Positions 11,290 through 24,509 of a DNA stretch of 64,000 bases are shown in pieces. Location of the stretch: positions 12,838,476-12,902,475 of the forward strand of contig CM055092.1 in assembly GCA_029204225.1 (NCBI GenBank), read 5' to 3'. Within the stretch, counting starts at the first letter, position 1. Every line of letters starts with the position of its first letter. Source of the DNA: Diphasiastrum complanatum (taxonomy: Eukaryota > Streptophyta > Lycopodiopsida > Lycopodiales > Lycopodiaceae). A model generated the notes under the pieces. It had not been told where the DNA came from and did no database searches. It saw nothing but the letters and a program-made list of their open reading frames with translations. The position numbers and the translations under genes were made by a program.

Positions 11290-13560
11290 TCTTTTGGAGG
11301 CTTGAGTGTACTATTATATTTTCACAAATGTACAAGTACAAAATGAACTATACACGGCATCAAAGGCCATATCAAAATCCAGGTACCCGAAAAAGGGCCA
11401 ATAAGTCAAAAAAAGATGGGTGGACTTCAGCACACCACGCAAGGAGGTAGTCCATAAAAACTAAACAATAGTCGAAATATATAAAGCAAGCTGCAAACAA
11501 GTCGATGTCGAGAGGGGCGAAGTAGAGCCGTCGAAAATCTGTCTATTACGTGTCAATCATATAAGCCACAAAACAAAAAGCCTGCTAAGGAGGCGGTGAA
11601 CTTCCAACCACAAATCTTGACGACAATGGAAAAAAAAGATGCTGAACAGTTTCTTCCTCCAGCTGGCAAAGCGGGCACGGACGGTCAGTCAGGAAAGGCC
11701 ATTTGGCTCGAAGAGGGAGAGTTAATAAGGATGCGGTAGGTAGCGGAGCTTAGCAATCAGAAGATTGGAGACAGTCTTGAGTCGCTTGCGCCACAAGACA
11801 GGAGGGTCAGAACGAGACCAGGAGTTATTGAAGAAATAAGGGAAAAGAGAAGGGAAACGGCGAAGGTAAGTACCACGATAGTCCAGAGTGGAAGTCGAGA
11901 GAACAGGCAGCCACCCTTCAAGACCAGGAGGAGGGGCCAAAAGAAGACCATGGGTAGCAGAAGAAGCAAGTTGAAGAAACAAATGCTCAGCAGAAGAAAG
12001 AGGCTCAGAATTGAGAAGCTCCAGAAAAGGTGCATGAAAAATTTGGTCAACAAAAAGGAGCCCTTTACGGGGCCAAAGAAAGAGAGAGACGGGGATGGCG
12101 AGCGAAAAGGGAGGGAGGAAGTCCAGATGGGCTCATTGGACGGTAGAAGCAAAGGGCTAGTCCAAGAAAGAATATGACGAATGTCAAGAAAAGAAGAGGC
12201 CAAGTTATGAAGAATAAAAGGGCCTTAAAATTTAAAGGAGCCCCCAAAGGAGAGAAGAGAACGAAAGGAGGGGAGAGGGCTTTAAAGGGGGGGCAACGAC
12301 AGAAGCAGCCATGTAATGAAGGAGGAAATGCCAGTGTTGAGAAGGGGACACAAGGGAGGACAAACGATTTTTTATGCCTGGGTCATGAATTCCCAGGCCC
12401 CCATCAAGGATAGGAGTCGAGCAGAGACCGACCAAGAAAAAAGAGGGCGCTTCCCTGCCCAAAGGAAGCGTCGAAGGAGCCTAGCCAGAGAGGAAATGGA
12501 GAGAGGAGCCTAGCCAGAGAGGAATGGAGGGAGGAAGAAGCAGAGAAGAAAGAAGAGAAAAAGACAGGATAAGCAGCTAGAATATGGCGCGCAACGAGAA
12601 CTCTTGCGGAAAAGGAAAGAAAGTGAAGATCCCAATATGAAAGCTTAGCAACAAAGGACTGAAGGAACCAGTCAACGTTGTCAAGTAAGGCTAATACCAA
12701 AAGGAGAGCCAAGAAGACGAGTAACAACCCCATGGGGCGCTACTTTGATGCCTAACGTAGCAATCCAGGCAAGGGAGTATGCAGAGAGGAGATGAAGCCC
12801 AAACTTCTCTTTATTCAAACGGGAGAGGAGCAGTAACAAAACTCGGAAAACACCTGGAGAAGGTGCAAAACATGGGGTTCAGAAAGGAGAGAGAAGAGAG
12901 TGACGTCGTCAGCAAGCAGCTGATGAGAGAGAGGACCCAAGGGGAACTGAACAAAAGTGATTAAGTGAAGCGAAGCAGCATGTCGAAAAGCGCGAGAAGG
13001 GGCTCAGTAGCAAAGGCGAAGAGAAGAGGAGATAGAGGGCAGCCTTGACGGATGCCGGACTTAGGAAAGAAGGTCGAAGAACGACACCCATTGAAGACTA
13101 TAGTGGAGGACGTTGAGAAATAAAGAGCATTCACAAAAGTGCAAAATGATTGGGGCAAGCCCAAGGCTGTGCAGCTAGCAAGAATGTAATCCCAGCCAAT
13201 ACGGTCGAAAGCTTTGTCAAGGTCAAGCCGAAGAATCAAGGCGGGCATCGAAGAGGCAAGCAAGGAGTTAGCAAAGGAGAGAGTCCATGATATTGCAGCC
13301 CTTGACGAAACCAAATTGTTCAGGCGATAAGAGAGAAGGCAAAAGAGGAGCAAGGCGACGGGTCATCATGATGAAGTAAGCCATCATGATTGAGGGAATG
13401 AACAAAAGAAGCAAAGCGCCGACGACGAAGGGTGCGAAAGAAAAAGGAAGTAGGGAGGTCTTCGTGTTTAAGCCAATGGAGTCTAGAGCGAACCCGAAGA
13501 TTGTGGAGGAACTTCGTTGCCCTGCTCAAGCAGAGCCCAATCTCCCTCCACTTCGATCAC
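11290..13560 (-). mobile_element. LINE (non-LTR retrotransposon), L1-like, 5'-truncated and decayed
   Basis: On the minus strand the parts appear in LINE order. They are an RT approach region (RSRLHWLKHEDLPTSFFF, near 13,480), RT palm motifs LDLDKAFDRIGWDYI and SGIRQGCPLSPLLFA (13,230-13,020), and the catalytic motif LLADDVTLFS (about 12,920-12,890). Downstream come the linker block KLSYWDLHFLSFSARVLVA (about 12,640) and GGLGI (about 12,400). A zinc-binding tail motif, PCPLCQLEEETVQHLF, sits near 11,690-11,640. The 3' end lies near 11,290 with an A-rich end. Frameshifts are frequent. The endonuclease and ORF1 are missing, as in a normal 5'-truncated insertion. It differs clearly from the two LINEs inside eIF4G. 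Confidence 0.85.
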
Positions 13561-15270
13561 AACAAAAACAAAATCTTTTTCTATACTACAAATTGTATTT
13601 TCGCTTCATAATTAACCATAAAATCTTGACAATCTTCTATAACAAAAAAGTACTATTGCCAATCATCTTTTCAATATGATACTTAGGTCACTGACAATTC
13701 ACTCCACAATTAACATTTTCATCCTTGTTTGTATTCCACCAATCATCTTGAATGGTTTGCAAAGCAAGCCATCACTAGAGCTTTAAGATGATCATCATTG
13801 TTATAAAAGGCTATTTATAGAAAGTAATAACCATATTATTTCTAGATTTGAAAACAATACGAATGTTCCTTGACAAGGAAACATTCACAAATATTCCGTT
13901 TTGATGAATTCTTCTCATTTCAAATATTGGATAGAGAAAATGGCTCGCCTTTCAAGTAGCCAATATATAGTATCCACGTAAAGATCATCATAGAAAAAAA
14001 TGCATGAATCAACAAGGTATTGGTATAGACCTCCCTTATACTAGAATTAATATATATTAGAATGAATAGCATCCATGTTGTAAGTGATTTTTCTTTATCA
14101 TTCATAGTGTATGATAGATATTAATCTGCAAAACTTTTGTTTTTTGAAAGTTGAAATCCTTCATGATGTTGAATTTGCGTTCTATAATTATCAAATTTCA
14201 CAAAAGCATATAAGACTTGGTTACCACTACCCTAGAAAAGCTAGAGATCTCTCATCGAGTTTTTTATAGTTAACATGAATGGCCAAAATAGGCATAACCG
14301 AAAACTAAAACCATACAAAAAGAGCAAAAATTGGTTTCACGAGGACATTGAATCTTGTTTTGTGTGATTGATCGTTCTGACATACAATGCCCGATTCCAA
14401 CATAGCACCAACCCCTTCATGGTTTGTATTGACGTGACTATGATTGGCGATTTTCTCTACAGAAGATTACAATGTAGCCAATGCCTGAAAAGCAAATAAT
14501 ACAGCATACGACTTCCAAGTATCAGGCTTTTGATTTGCATTTTCTATGTGGTTTTTCGATATAGAGAGTAATTCGGAGGTTAGGGCAATATTGTCAATGA
14601 CCCATGCACGTTGAATTATATCAGCCTAGTATATCTCTTGCGGTACCTCTACTTAAAGATCATCGCATTAACAAATTCGCCCTAGCTCATTATCTGCAAT
14701 AGGGATTCGGATAAGTAAGATCTGGTAGCATGTTTTGTAGCAAGTGAACTGCTGGTTTAAACTGCATTCAAGGTACTCCCATCTTTGTTACATCTTAGGT
14801 CCATTTCTCCTTAAGCACCAAAACTTTGACCATGAAGAGGCTTAAAGAAAAATGATGAAATCAGTTCCTGATGCAATGCAACTAACAATGCTCAACAGCA
14901 AAATTTGTGCGTACATTAAAATTTCAGGACTAAACTAATGCTGATATTCACATCCTACAAGACTGAGATAAGCACACAGGTAATTTCTGAACTGCTTCAC
15001 TGCCTTTAAAATGACCAATGCATGTCCAGAAATTTTTGGACGGTAGCTAAAAGAGCCAATAGAAAGGATGCAGAGTAACCTGGGTATACAACTTTCCGTG
15101 ATGTGATAACCTAACCTGCTTGTCTACAAAAAGCAGGTCATGAAATATCTCACCACCCTTTCATACCCTGAAAGGCCTATTCTTAACCAGAGCTATCCAT
15201 AAAGCAATGCAATGCTCTGAATTAATGTAATAAATGATCAGCTATAAATCTGCATAATGTAAAACAATCA
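13561..15270. other. Intergenic stretch downstream of eIF4G
   Basis: No coding region was recognised. The sequence is AT-rich, with stops in all frames. Confidence 0.5.
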
Positions 15271-15274
15271 ATGA

Positions 15275-15280
15275 TTTATT
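15275..15280 (-). terminator. Candidate polyadenylation signal of eIF4G
   Basis: AATAAA on the minus strand lies 107 bases after the stop codon at 15,387, a normal distance for a short 3' UTR. It is chosen by position only. Confidence 0.4.
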
Positions 15281-15386
15281 GCCGATGTTAAAATCTATTA
15301 TGTTGAACTCTCATAACAACTGTACAAAAATCCGCCCTTTTTCTGTTGCAAGAAATGTCTGTCTGGACTTACAACTATAACGAAGG

Positions 15387-15458
15387 TCAATCCTCATCTG
15401 CAGCTTCTTCAGGAGCAGTTGCCAGCCAAGCAAGCCACTTACCAACTTCCCTGATTGC
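15387..15458 (-). other. eIF4G: eIF4G exon 13 (W2 end, stop codon)
   Basis: The acceptor is TTTTTTGCAG|GCA. It encodes AIREVGKWLAWLATAPEEAA then DED and TGA. This is the second aromatic-acidic box of W2 (animal: SVTAFFKWLREAEEES). The acidic chain end is typical of eIF4G, eIF5 and eIF2B-epsilon W2 domains. Confidence 0.92.
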
Positions 15459-17208
15459 CTGCAAAAAAAACTGAAATCTTCATAAAGAAATCTGCAAATG
15501 CTAACTCCAAGAATGATCTCACCCCTCTTAGACTCAGGGACTGGCCCTAGGTGGTTAACACTATCATAGCTCAGGCGTCTGTATCATGCTGTACACACCC
15601 TCTGTAAGTACAAAATGGCTAGTCTACTGCTATCTTACATTAAGATGCAGTAGCATTTCCGCTACGCCTATCATGAATACAAAAATATACAACCAAAGTC
15701 TAGAACATTCATAAGAAATTTGACGATTTTCAGGCACTTAAACAGCTACGTCATTTAGGGTAACCGATATATAGACTGCTTTCTCAAGTGGTGTTCGAGT
15801 CAAATTTGTGATAGTAGAACTATAGCAAATCCGGAAGTGGTAATGCTTCCATCATGAATATGCATCCCTATAACTGAGAGGATCATGTCTTGCCTTTGAC
15901 TTTTGAGGTAATGCTTCCATCATGAATATGCATCCCTATAACTGAGAGGATCATGTCTTGCCTTTGACTTTTGACAACACTTTGTGAAGCAAAATTTTTA
16001 AGCACCCGGAGGTCTCCCATTCCATTGAAAGTGTGTTAGAAGTATTGATTGCAATCTAGTAAGAATCTCAAGTTACTCAAGTGATTGCAATTATAACATC
16101 AACATGAGATTGCAATTTACTGGTTAGCTCTTTTATTTCTAATTTCAAAAATAATTAGTTATATGCAAATGTTACATAGGCATAACCGTTCTGAATGTAC
16201 GTACAGAAGATGGGGCCCTTAAAACATAAGGGCATTGTTGTGTCTACCATACCTCTAATAAAACACTAGAAAAATGTGGTGTCTCTTACCAGCATGTAAG
16301 CTTTTGCAACAACAGTTTTATCTGCATGGAGACTAAATTGTGATGGCTTTATTTCAAGGCGGTTTAGACAAAGAAAACCACACCCATTACACACTAACAA
16401 AACGCTGTCTGTGTCACCATTGTTCAGTCAAATCATGAAGAAACACAAAATGCCATCATTTTAGCATGTAAACAAACTAAAAGACTAAAATACACTTAAC
16501 GTCACATCAGAACCTTTTACCTGAAACGTGCATGCATTAGACAATCCTCAAAGTTGAAAAGAATAATCTTCGCGAATTGATACTCAACAAGGGCCGACAG
16601 AACAAAAAGGTTAGCATCCACGTGAAAAGATGGCATCCTTTCACAGGGACAAGCACCCAGCACATATATAACGCTAGACAGCCTCCTTGTTCCTTATGAC
16701 TCAAGAATGAACAAGGAGAAGGACCAAGCATAATAATCTGGTCAATCCCCAGAGTACTAGATGCTCAAATTCTAATCAATTTTGTAGAGGCCAGTCTCGA
16801 CGAGGCCAGCATACAATAACCAAGCAAATTACATTAACTCCTTAATTCCTAGTACCTAGTAAATAACACTAAATTACACATAGGGAGATGACCTAAAATC
16901 AGAGAAACTTCGGTACCAGGATGAGGGTGCACCCTTAGGAGACATGATGGGCAGATCCCCTACAGTTAAAAATAACTGCTGAACATGACCTCCAACTAGA
17001 TTGCCAGAATTAGATGCTCAACAAGAAATGCAATCGTTATTTTTTGAATGGGTCTCCTCCATGAAAAACTACTAGACTGCTCAATGGCCACAATAAATAA
17101 CCTAGTAGTATACCACCGGTGCCAGTTATGATCAATCCACATTTCATTTCAATTGTCCAGGATGACCACCTTTCCTCGATCAATTTTCTTTTAATGCAAG
17201 GTACAAAA

Positions 17209-17275
<67 letters not shown>

Positions 17276-20200
17276 ACCGACTCTGAGTTGGAGCAAGAGA
17301 TTTGTACAAAGTAGACATGATTTTGCAGTGTAACTTGTACCATACATTCATGATTCCTCTATACAGCTCACACACGGGCCATAGTACTTTGAGACAGGAC
17401 ATAGTATGTTTATCTCTTAGTTTTCTATCCATTGTATCATGCAGAATGTCGTTCCATACATACAGAGCAAAAAAACATTAAACGGAAAGATCTTTTCTAC
17501 GTTGAAAATTTTTAATTTTTCAAAAAGAATAATCACATCTTGTAAGCAAGTATCTATGGTTCTGATACAATAACTGTAGTTAGCATATGTGTCAGACTGA
17601 GTTCATCTAAAGTTTGGTGAACGTTTGCTGACAAAGCTATGAACCTGGATCCTCTTTGTTGTAGTATCTATTATAGGATTTCGCATCACCACAAAAACTT
17701 CTTAAAATAAAACCAATTCCGAATGCTCTCATCTTAGTGATAATCTACTACCAATTGATTTTTTCCAAGTGCAAAATCTAGGCCCCTTGTAGTAAGTACT
17801 ATGTACTCTTTTTGCCCAAAAAAGTGCCATGCTCTAATCAGAACATAAAATATTTCACATTAACAAGGTCAAAATATGTGAATTTCTGTTGGAACAGAGC
17901 CAGGAGCTTTAGGGTTTTCTAGAAAACTAGACCAAGAAGATCTCCATACTCCATAATGGTACTGAGCAACTAGAGAGGAGAAACTGAAAGAGTAGCACAC
18001 ACCACAAAGAGGAGAAATACAACTGCATCAAAGAAAAAACAGGACATATCATCACCTTCACACGTAGGAGAGAACAGCCAATAATAAAAGCTGCACATAC
18101 TTATAGTTCTCTAAGGTCAATAAACTCTATTGAAGATCAATGCATTCATTTGATCCCATGTGCCATGTGCTACTCTACTATAAACCTTGAGAGTTAACTA
18201 GGGCCATCTCGAGTTTCACCCAGACTAGTTACCAATGACACTAGCTATATACTTTGAGAAGACAAAGTACTTTTAATTATCCAGCATGTACGAGGTACTA
18301 CGGAGTGAACATTACTTGATTTCTGACATTTTTGCATTTGGAACAACCTAGATCTAAAACACCAGGGAATCAGCTAGCACGCTAGCCCCTTCATTTTAAA
18401 AATTAACAGACCCGCACTGAAACTGGACATCCTTGCAAAGCATGCATCAATGTATTTGAAAATGACCATACTTTAAAGGTTGCAGAAACCATCCTTGGAC
18501 AAACACATACAAACACTTTCATGGTGAGGAAAACAAGCGGGCTACCTTGTCTCTTCCAGGAGTGGCATCCTTCACATCATCCTGCCACTTCGTGTAGGCC
18601 CTCTCCGAAATCACCTAAGACAAAAATGGACAATAGGATAGGTTCAATGCCAAATGGCGACTACACACAAACTTCTTTTTAGAATGTCTTTGACAGATAT
18701 AGTTAAGCTAAAGTTAATCGACGATTCGAAACTATCAGAAACTTACATCCTCTCCAAAAATCACCTAAGTTAAAAACGCAGAATAGGATAGGGTTACTAT
18801 TGACAAGCGAACTTCAGCACCAATTATTTTGATTTCAAAATTGTCCTGAAAGATTCTTTTTGCGTGACTGTTACTCAAACCTACAAAAACATAAAAACAA
18901 ACAAAGCAAAGTACTTTGTCTAGGATTCTCAATTGATGCCTTGCAACCTTTGCGTAGCTCAAAACCATAGAGCTCAAAATATTATGATATCAGATTTAAC
19001 AGTCACGTGGATATAGCAAGTTCTGCTTGCCCAAAGAAAGCTTAACAACAAGTGCTCTTTGGAAGGGGTGAGCATACTATGGGATTAACTTTTTAATGGT
19101 GGGAATTCCACTTAATTGCTTAAGAGTGAAAATTCATGCTAGATTCATGCAATTGACAGACATATAATCTTTAATTCAGAGGAAGTTCTGAACTGGTGAA
19201 GAAATAAGTATCAACCCCTCCTTGCTCCTAATTTCGGAGCTGAACTTTTTTAATTGTCATTCACTGTATCAAGCTTATCATGAAGCAAGAGATCACCCGA
19301 AGGAAAAGCTTCACATCAATTTTCATGTTCCTTCAACTAAGAGCAGAAAAAGGATTTGTAACATTGTGTACACCTCTAGATGTAAAATAGGTCTTTATAG
19401 TAAAAACAAAGCACACATGTACAAACAGTAGTGCAAGTACTAGATGTCAACCAGATACAAATGCTTGTCTAGTTTTGAACATCCAGACGAAAAAAAAAAT
19501 TCAAATTTAACGCTTATTTACCAATTTGAAACCTGAGACGATCCCAAGAACTCAATAACAACCAGTAGATGCCACAACTTCATAGGCTCAATGCTACTAC
19601 CAGAGCCGATAAAGCAGGTCTAAAAAAAAAGGTTGGCACAAATGTACAAGAGGACACAGTACAAGACAACCATAGTCGTGCTCACAAACACTTGAACCTC
19701 CGACTTACCAATATAATACTAGCAATCCTAAACAGAGTATAACTGAGGTGCTTGCATGAAACCCATCAATAAATTTCTCAAGTATATGTTGTGCACCATT
19801 GTCTTCATTCCATAGTTGATAGAATCATAGAAAGTATTCAGAGGAGCATGGGAGGACTCGGGAGAAAGGGCTCCACAACAGAAAGGAACATGACCAGGCC
19901 CATTATAATCCCCATTTTCCCCTGCATTGGCCTTGCTTTTTTTCTTCAGAATTGTTGATGATAATCCTACCAACTATAAGGCTATGGGGGTATGTTGATA
20001 AGAGTTCCCACCCGGCGACTATCATGTAGACACCTTGTGTTGCCTGCTGTTTCAATCTTCTTCTGCATGACATAGGCAACTGGACAAATTGAAACTATTG
20101 CCACATCCTTGTGACAAAAGCAACCCAAGGGGCATATACTTGTCGTGTTCCAAACGTATAGCACTTAACCCTCAAGATGCCCACACCTACCAGATTTCAT

Positions 20201-23200
20201 TCCATTAGGTAGTCCTAGAAAAGAGGTCCTTGTCCACCATCAGTTACATATGATGGCTACCACACTTAAGTTCTTCAAATGAAATCAGAGCCAGGAGCTC
20301 AATACGTTGTGAGTCAATGGCATTTGTGTCAAGGGAATGGAAACGGGAACAAGAACAAGGAACGGGAACAAAAGTATTCCTAAACAATGGGAACAGGAAC
20401 AGGAACGCCATGCAGACATAGTAACATATAATAAAAACATATACATACACGTAAGATTTGAGTTTATAGCATTTCGTATATTAAAGTTACACATAACATA
20501 ATCTGAAATGAGAATGAGTATCATACAATCTGAAATACGTTGTGAGTCAATGGCATTTGTGACAAGGGAATGGAAACGGGAACAAGAACAAGGAACGGGA
20601 ACAAAAGTATTCCTAAATAATGGGAACAGGAACAGGAACGCCATGCAGACATAGTAACATATAATAAAAACATATACATACACGTAAAGATTTGAGTTTA
20701 TAGCATTTCGTATATTAAAATTACACATAATATAATCTGAAATGAGAATGAGTATCATACAATGGCACTACCGATTCGAATCAAAATTCCATAATTCCAA
20801 AAGAACTTGGAAGATTTGGATTGGAAAATGTACTAGAAGAAAAAAATTCATGTGAATAATAGTAATCATTATGTGCTTTCAGCACTAATAACCATAAGAG
20901 ACCTTGAAGTTGACTATTGCACATTTCCTAGTTCCAAAATGTACCACAAAAAATGCTATATTTGAAAACTTTGTCTAAACAGTATGCAAATTCTGACTAG
21001 AAACAAAATATAAGATTCAAATATTGCATTGGATCGAAAACCTTCTTTTCCTTAATATCTAGATTTGTTGTGACTATGGCACCATGTGATAGATCTACAA
21101 CTTCATGCCTAGAGATGCCATTCAAAAGTACTAATTATTTGAAGAAGCTTCTATTGATTTATGGATGTGGGTGGGTGAAACTTCAAAGAAGGTTCCTAGG
21201 GTCCTAAGGAGATGGAGACCTAAGACCCATAACGAACCAAGCCATAGGTCCAAATGAATCCAGGCTACAGTGGAAACCCCCTAGCCAAGAAAAGGTGCTA
21301 CAAGAGAGTCTAGCAGACATGTGTGGTGTATTGTGCAGAAAGCCTACTCTGTTTGTCAGCTTCTAAAATCATGCCCCTTAGGTTTGCAAGCATGGTATCA
21401 TAGCACGTATGGCGAAAAGACTAATAATGGAGAAAACTAAGCCAAGAAAACAAGGGAACACGACAACACCAACAACGACAATATATGAAACTAAGTCCAC
21501 TCTTAAACTATGATACTAGAAACATGTGAGCCAAAGAGGTACTTCACACTATATGGATAGAAGCAATATGAGAGTACGATACCTTTCTTTACAATGAAAT
21601 ATGAGCATTAGTTAAATTCTCAATTACAAAGAAGCCAATATGAGGTAAGTGGATCTATAGAACAAGACATGATTCAAATGCTCAATCGACACATATAAGA
21701 CAAGACTAATGGCAAAAAAACAAACTCAAAAAGAAAAAACTAATATTGATGAAAAGTTTATTGCCAAAATGATCACTAAAAGAACACTTTTAGGATTTGT
21801 TGCAAGTTGTTCTGAAATGGTTATTAAGAAGTATGCATGGACCCGGAATCAGGATCCGGCCCTAAGGAATCAAGATTCAAAACAAAATATTGTCACAACA
21901 AATATTGATCAAAGCCTTTTGAAACAACTCCAAAATTATGGAAAACAAGTTTCGATCAAGATTCAAAATTATTAAGTTAAAATTTCAAAAAGAATGGATT
22001 TTTTTTCAGGGTTTTGTAGTAGGAATATTTGGATCTGATTTGAGTCAACTTGTGACTATGAAGATAAAAATAAAATAACAATTGTACGCAAGCTTAAGAA
22101 AGCTTTAGACGGCTTGTAATAAGAACCAAGAGCCTGTTGCGGTAGAATAGAGGAATATTTCAAGAAATAGTTGATTGAAAGGAGTAAATCAAATGCCCAT
22201 TTAGATGTGAAGAAAGAAAAAGGACATGCTAGAACACCAAACCAAAAACATATAGATTACGCTTTTTTTTTATCAAGTTTAACCTTGATTTCAGCCACTG
22301 CTAGGCCAAGCAATTTCTTTCGGTTTCCTAATTTAGAATTCAGGGGTTGAGTTTTGCTTGTTCAGTCAGGGAGACCTCAAACTCAACTATCTTATGGGCC
22401 TGTCACAGGGTCTTAGTCTTCATCTCTCCTGGTGATAGATCATCCTACCCATGGGCTTTGGATAACCCTCTTTTTGAGAAGGGGGCTATCAATATGTATG
22501 AAATGTAACCACGAGTTTCGGAAAACACCAACATTACCAAATAGTCTACTATCAGGTGGCAAGTATCGACAATCATTATTCCAGCACTTGCAGATCATAG
22601 AATCAAGGAGCAATCAAACTTGATTCCAACTCGAGAAAAGTTCCTATGAATTATAAATATAAAGGTTTGAATTGAGCATAAGAGAGGAGATCAAAATTCT
22701 TTCTACATGAATTCTACGTTGTCATACCTGAGCAGGTTGTATATCCGAATTTCACATCACATCAAGAGAGTTGTTTGACTTTTACAAGAGACTGCAATGT
22801 GTCATAAAGATGACAAGTACTTGAAAAGTCCTACTGGATAAACCAGAACTAACCTCTTCGTGATAAAAATTATCAAACAGCACACTCATCAAGCCTGGTG
22901 GGTGGCCCAAGTCGTCTACAAATAATTGCACTGCTACAATGTCTGCAGAATTGACATCCATGAAATCAAAACATCTTAGAAAAATCATATCAAACATTGC
23001 AGAGACCACTGGTATTAACTTACACACAACCCAGCTGACCTTAACTACTTCATAGGAACACTAACTTCAGCACACTCGTAAAAAAAAAATAGAATAATTT
23101 CCAAAGTATCACAATATACCAACCAAAAGATGTCAATGATTTGTAGCCACAAGTTTCAAACCTCAGGTGTACTGGGAAAGATTTTTTGAGCAATTAAGTG

Positions 23201-24433
23201 GATCTTGCTAATATTTGGTCTTTCAGGCAATTGTATGATGCACTAACAGGAGCAGTGGATTCTATTTTAAAGGCTATCAGTTCGTAAGGGATTTTGCAAC
23301 AGTTTTTGTTTTCAGCACTTGTTTGGCATGTTTCTACACCTTATTGTAGGGGCTATTCTCCACTGTTCTTTGCACTTTTTGTTGTTGTGACCCTAAGGCA
23401 ACTTGTTTTGGAAGAAATGCACAGTTTGATGCATGTTTTACAGTTTTGCCTCTTTGCATGTACACTTTTCCATTTGTCTACTCTAATTTGCCTTTGCAAT
23501 TTTTTGTCACATGTTGCCTCACACCTTAAAGCATCTAGTAGCGCATGAACTTGCTTGCATCAAGTTCTTTATTTTTTTGTAGTCGGGCGTAAAGATTTAG
23601 AGTTTAAGGACTAGTAGTGGCTGAGATGTTGTAAGAGGTGGAGTTGATTGATAACCACAGCAATCAGTACAACACCTCAGGTGCACGTGAATGGCAGTGC
23701 CGATATCGAGGCCAACAGTTCTTGAGCATATTCAATGAGCTCAGGACCAGTCGACAGGACAAGTCGGCAGGTTGGGACAAAAATTGTGCGAAGGCCCTCC
23801 AGACTATGGTGGGTTACATCTGGAACAGACCGGCGGCAGCAAAGCTCTCCAGGCCATTTGTGGTCACAAAAGACCCTCAGCAGCAGGCAGGGTGACAGCA
23901 ATGTCAGCTAGCATGTGTAATAGGCTTGAGCAGTCAACTTAGCAACCTATCCTCAAGAGGACACCTTAGCTAAGGTCCAAGATCTTAAGAAAAAATTGGT
24001 GCAGAAAGACGCCAACACATGATTCAAAGGCCTTAAAATTGGCCTCAGACAACTTATGTGTGATCGTCGTCACTGCCGAGACAATTTTGATGTACTCAAA
24101 AAGTTTTAGTAATATAAAAACCCAGGGGTTTTCAAGGATTGCTCCCTATTATCTATGGAAAAAATGTGTTTGTTCCATGCATAGAACCTAAGGGACTCAA
24201 AATCTTACTTGGAGAATACCTTTGGCTTGATATTTTCCCTCACTAAAAAATTTGTAGTTTCATTAAGTCTTCATGTAGTATGTACTCAAATATTCTCTCT
24301 TTGATGTCATTATTGTGCTTGGAGCCTTTAAACTTTATGGTGCCCCATTGTAATGATAAATAGTCATCAAAGCCTATCTCCTCCTTTGCCTATCTAATGG
24401 GCATCTATTCATTATGGTCCTTGATTATGCAAA

Positions 24434-24509
<76 letters not shown>

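Noticed and set aside
11722-12733. Lys/Arg- and Leu-rich ORFs as possible host genes
   Set aside because: They are frame-shifted pieces and antisense shadows of the LINE C-terminal region between RT and its zinc motif.
20285-20758. 157-codon ORF in eIF4G intron 11
   Set aside because: It spans a two-copy tandem repeat lying within an intron, and its Cys/Phe-rich sequence has no domain.
21709-21975. Lys-rich 88-codon plus-strand ORF
   Set aside because: It is isolated in an AT-rich intron with no homologous feature or signals. Composition explains it.
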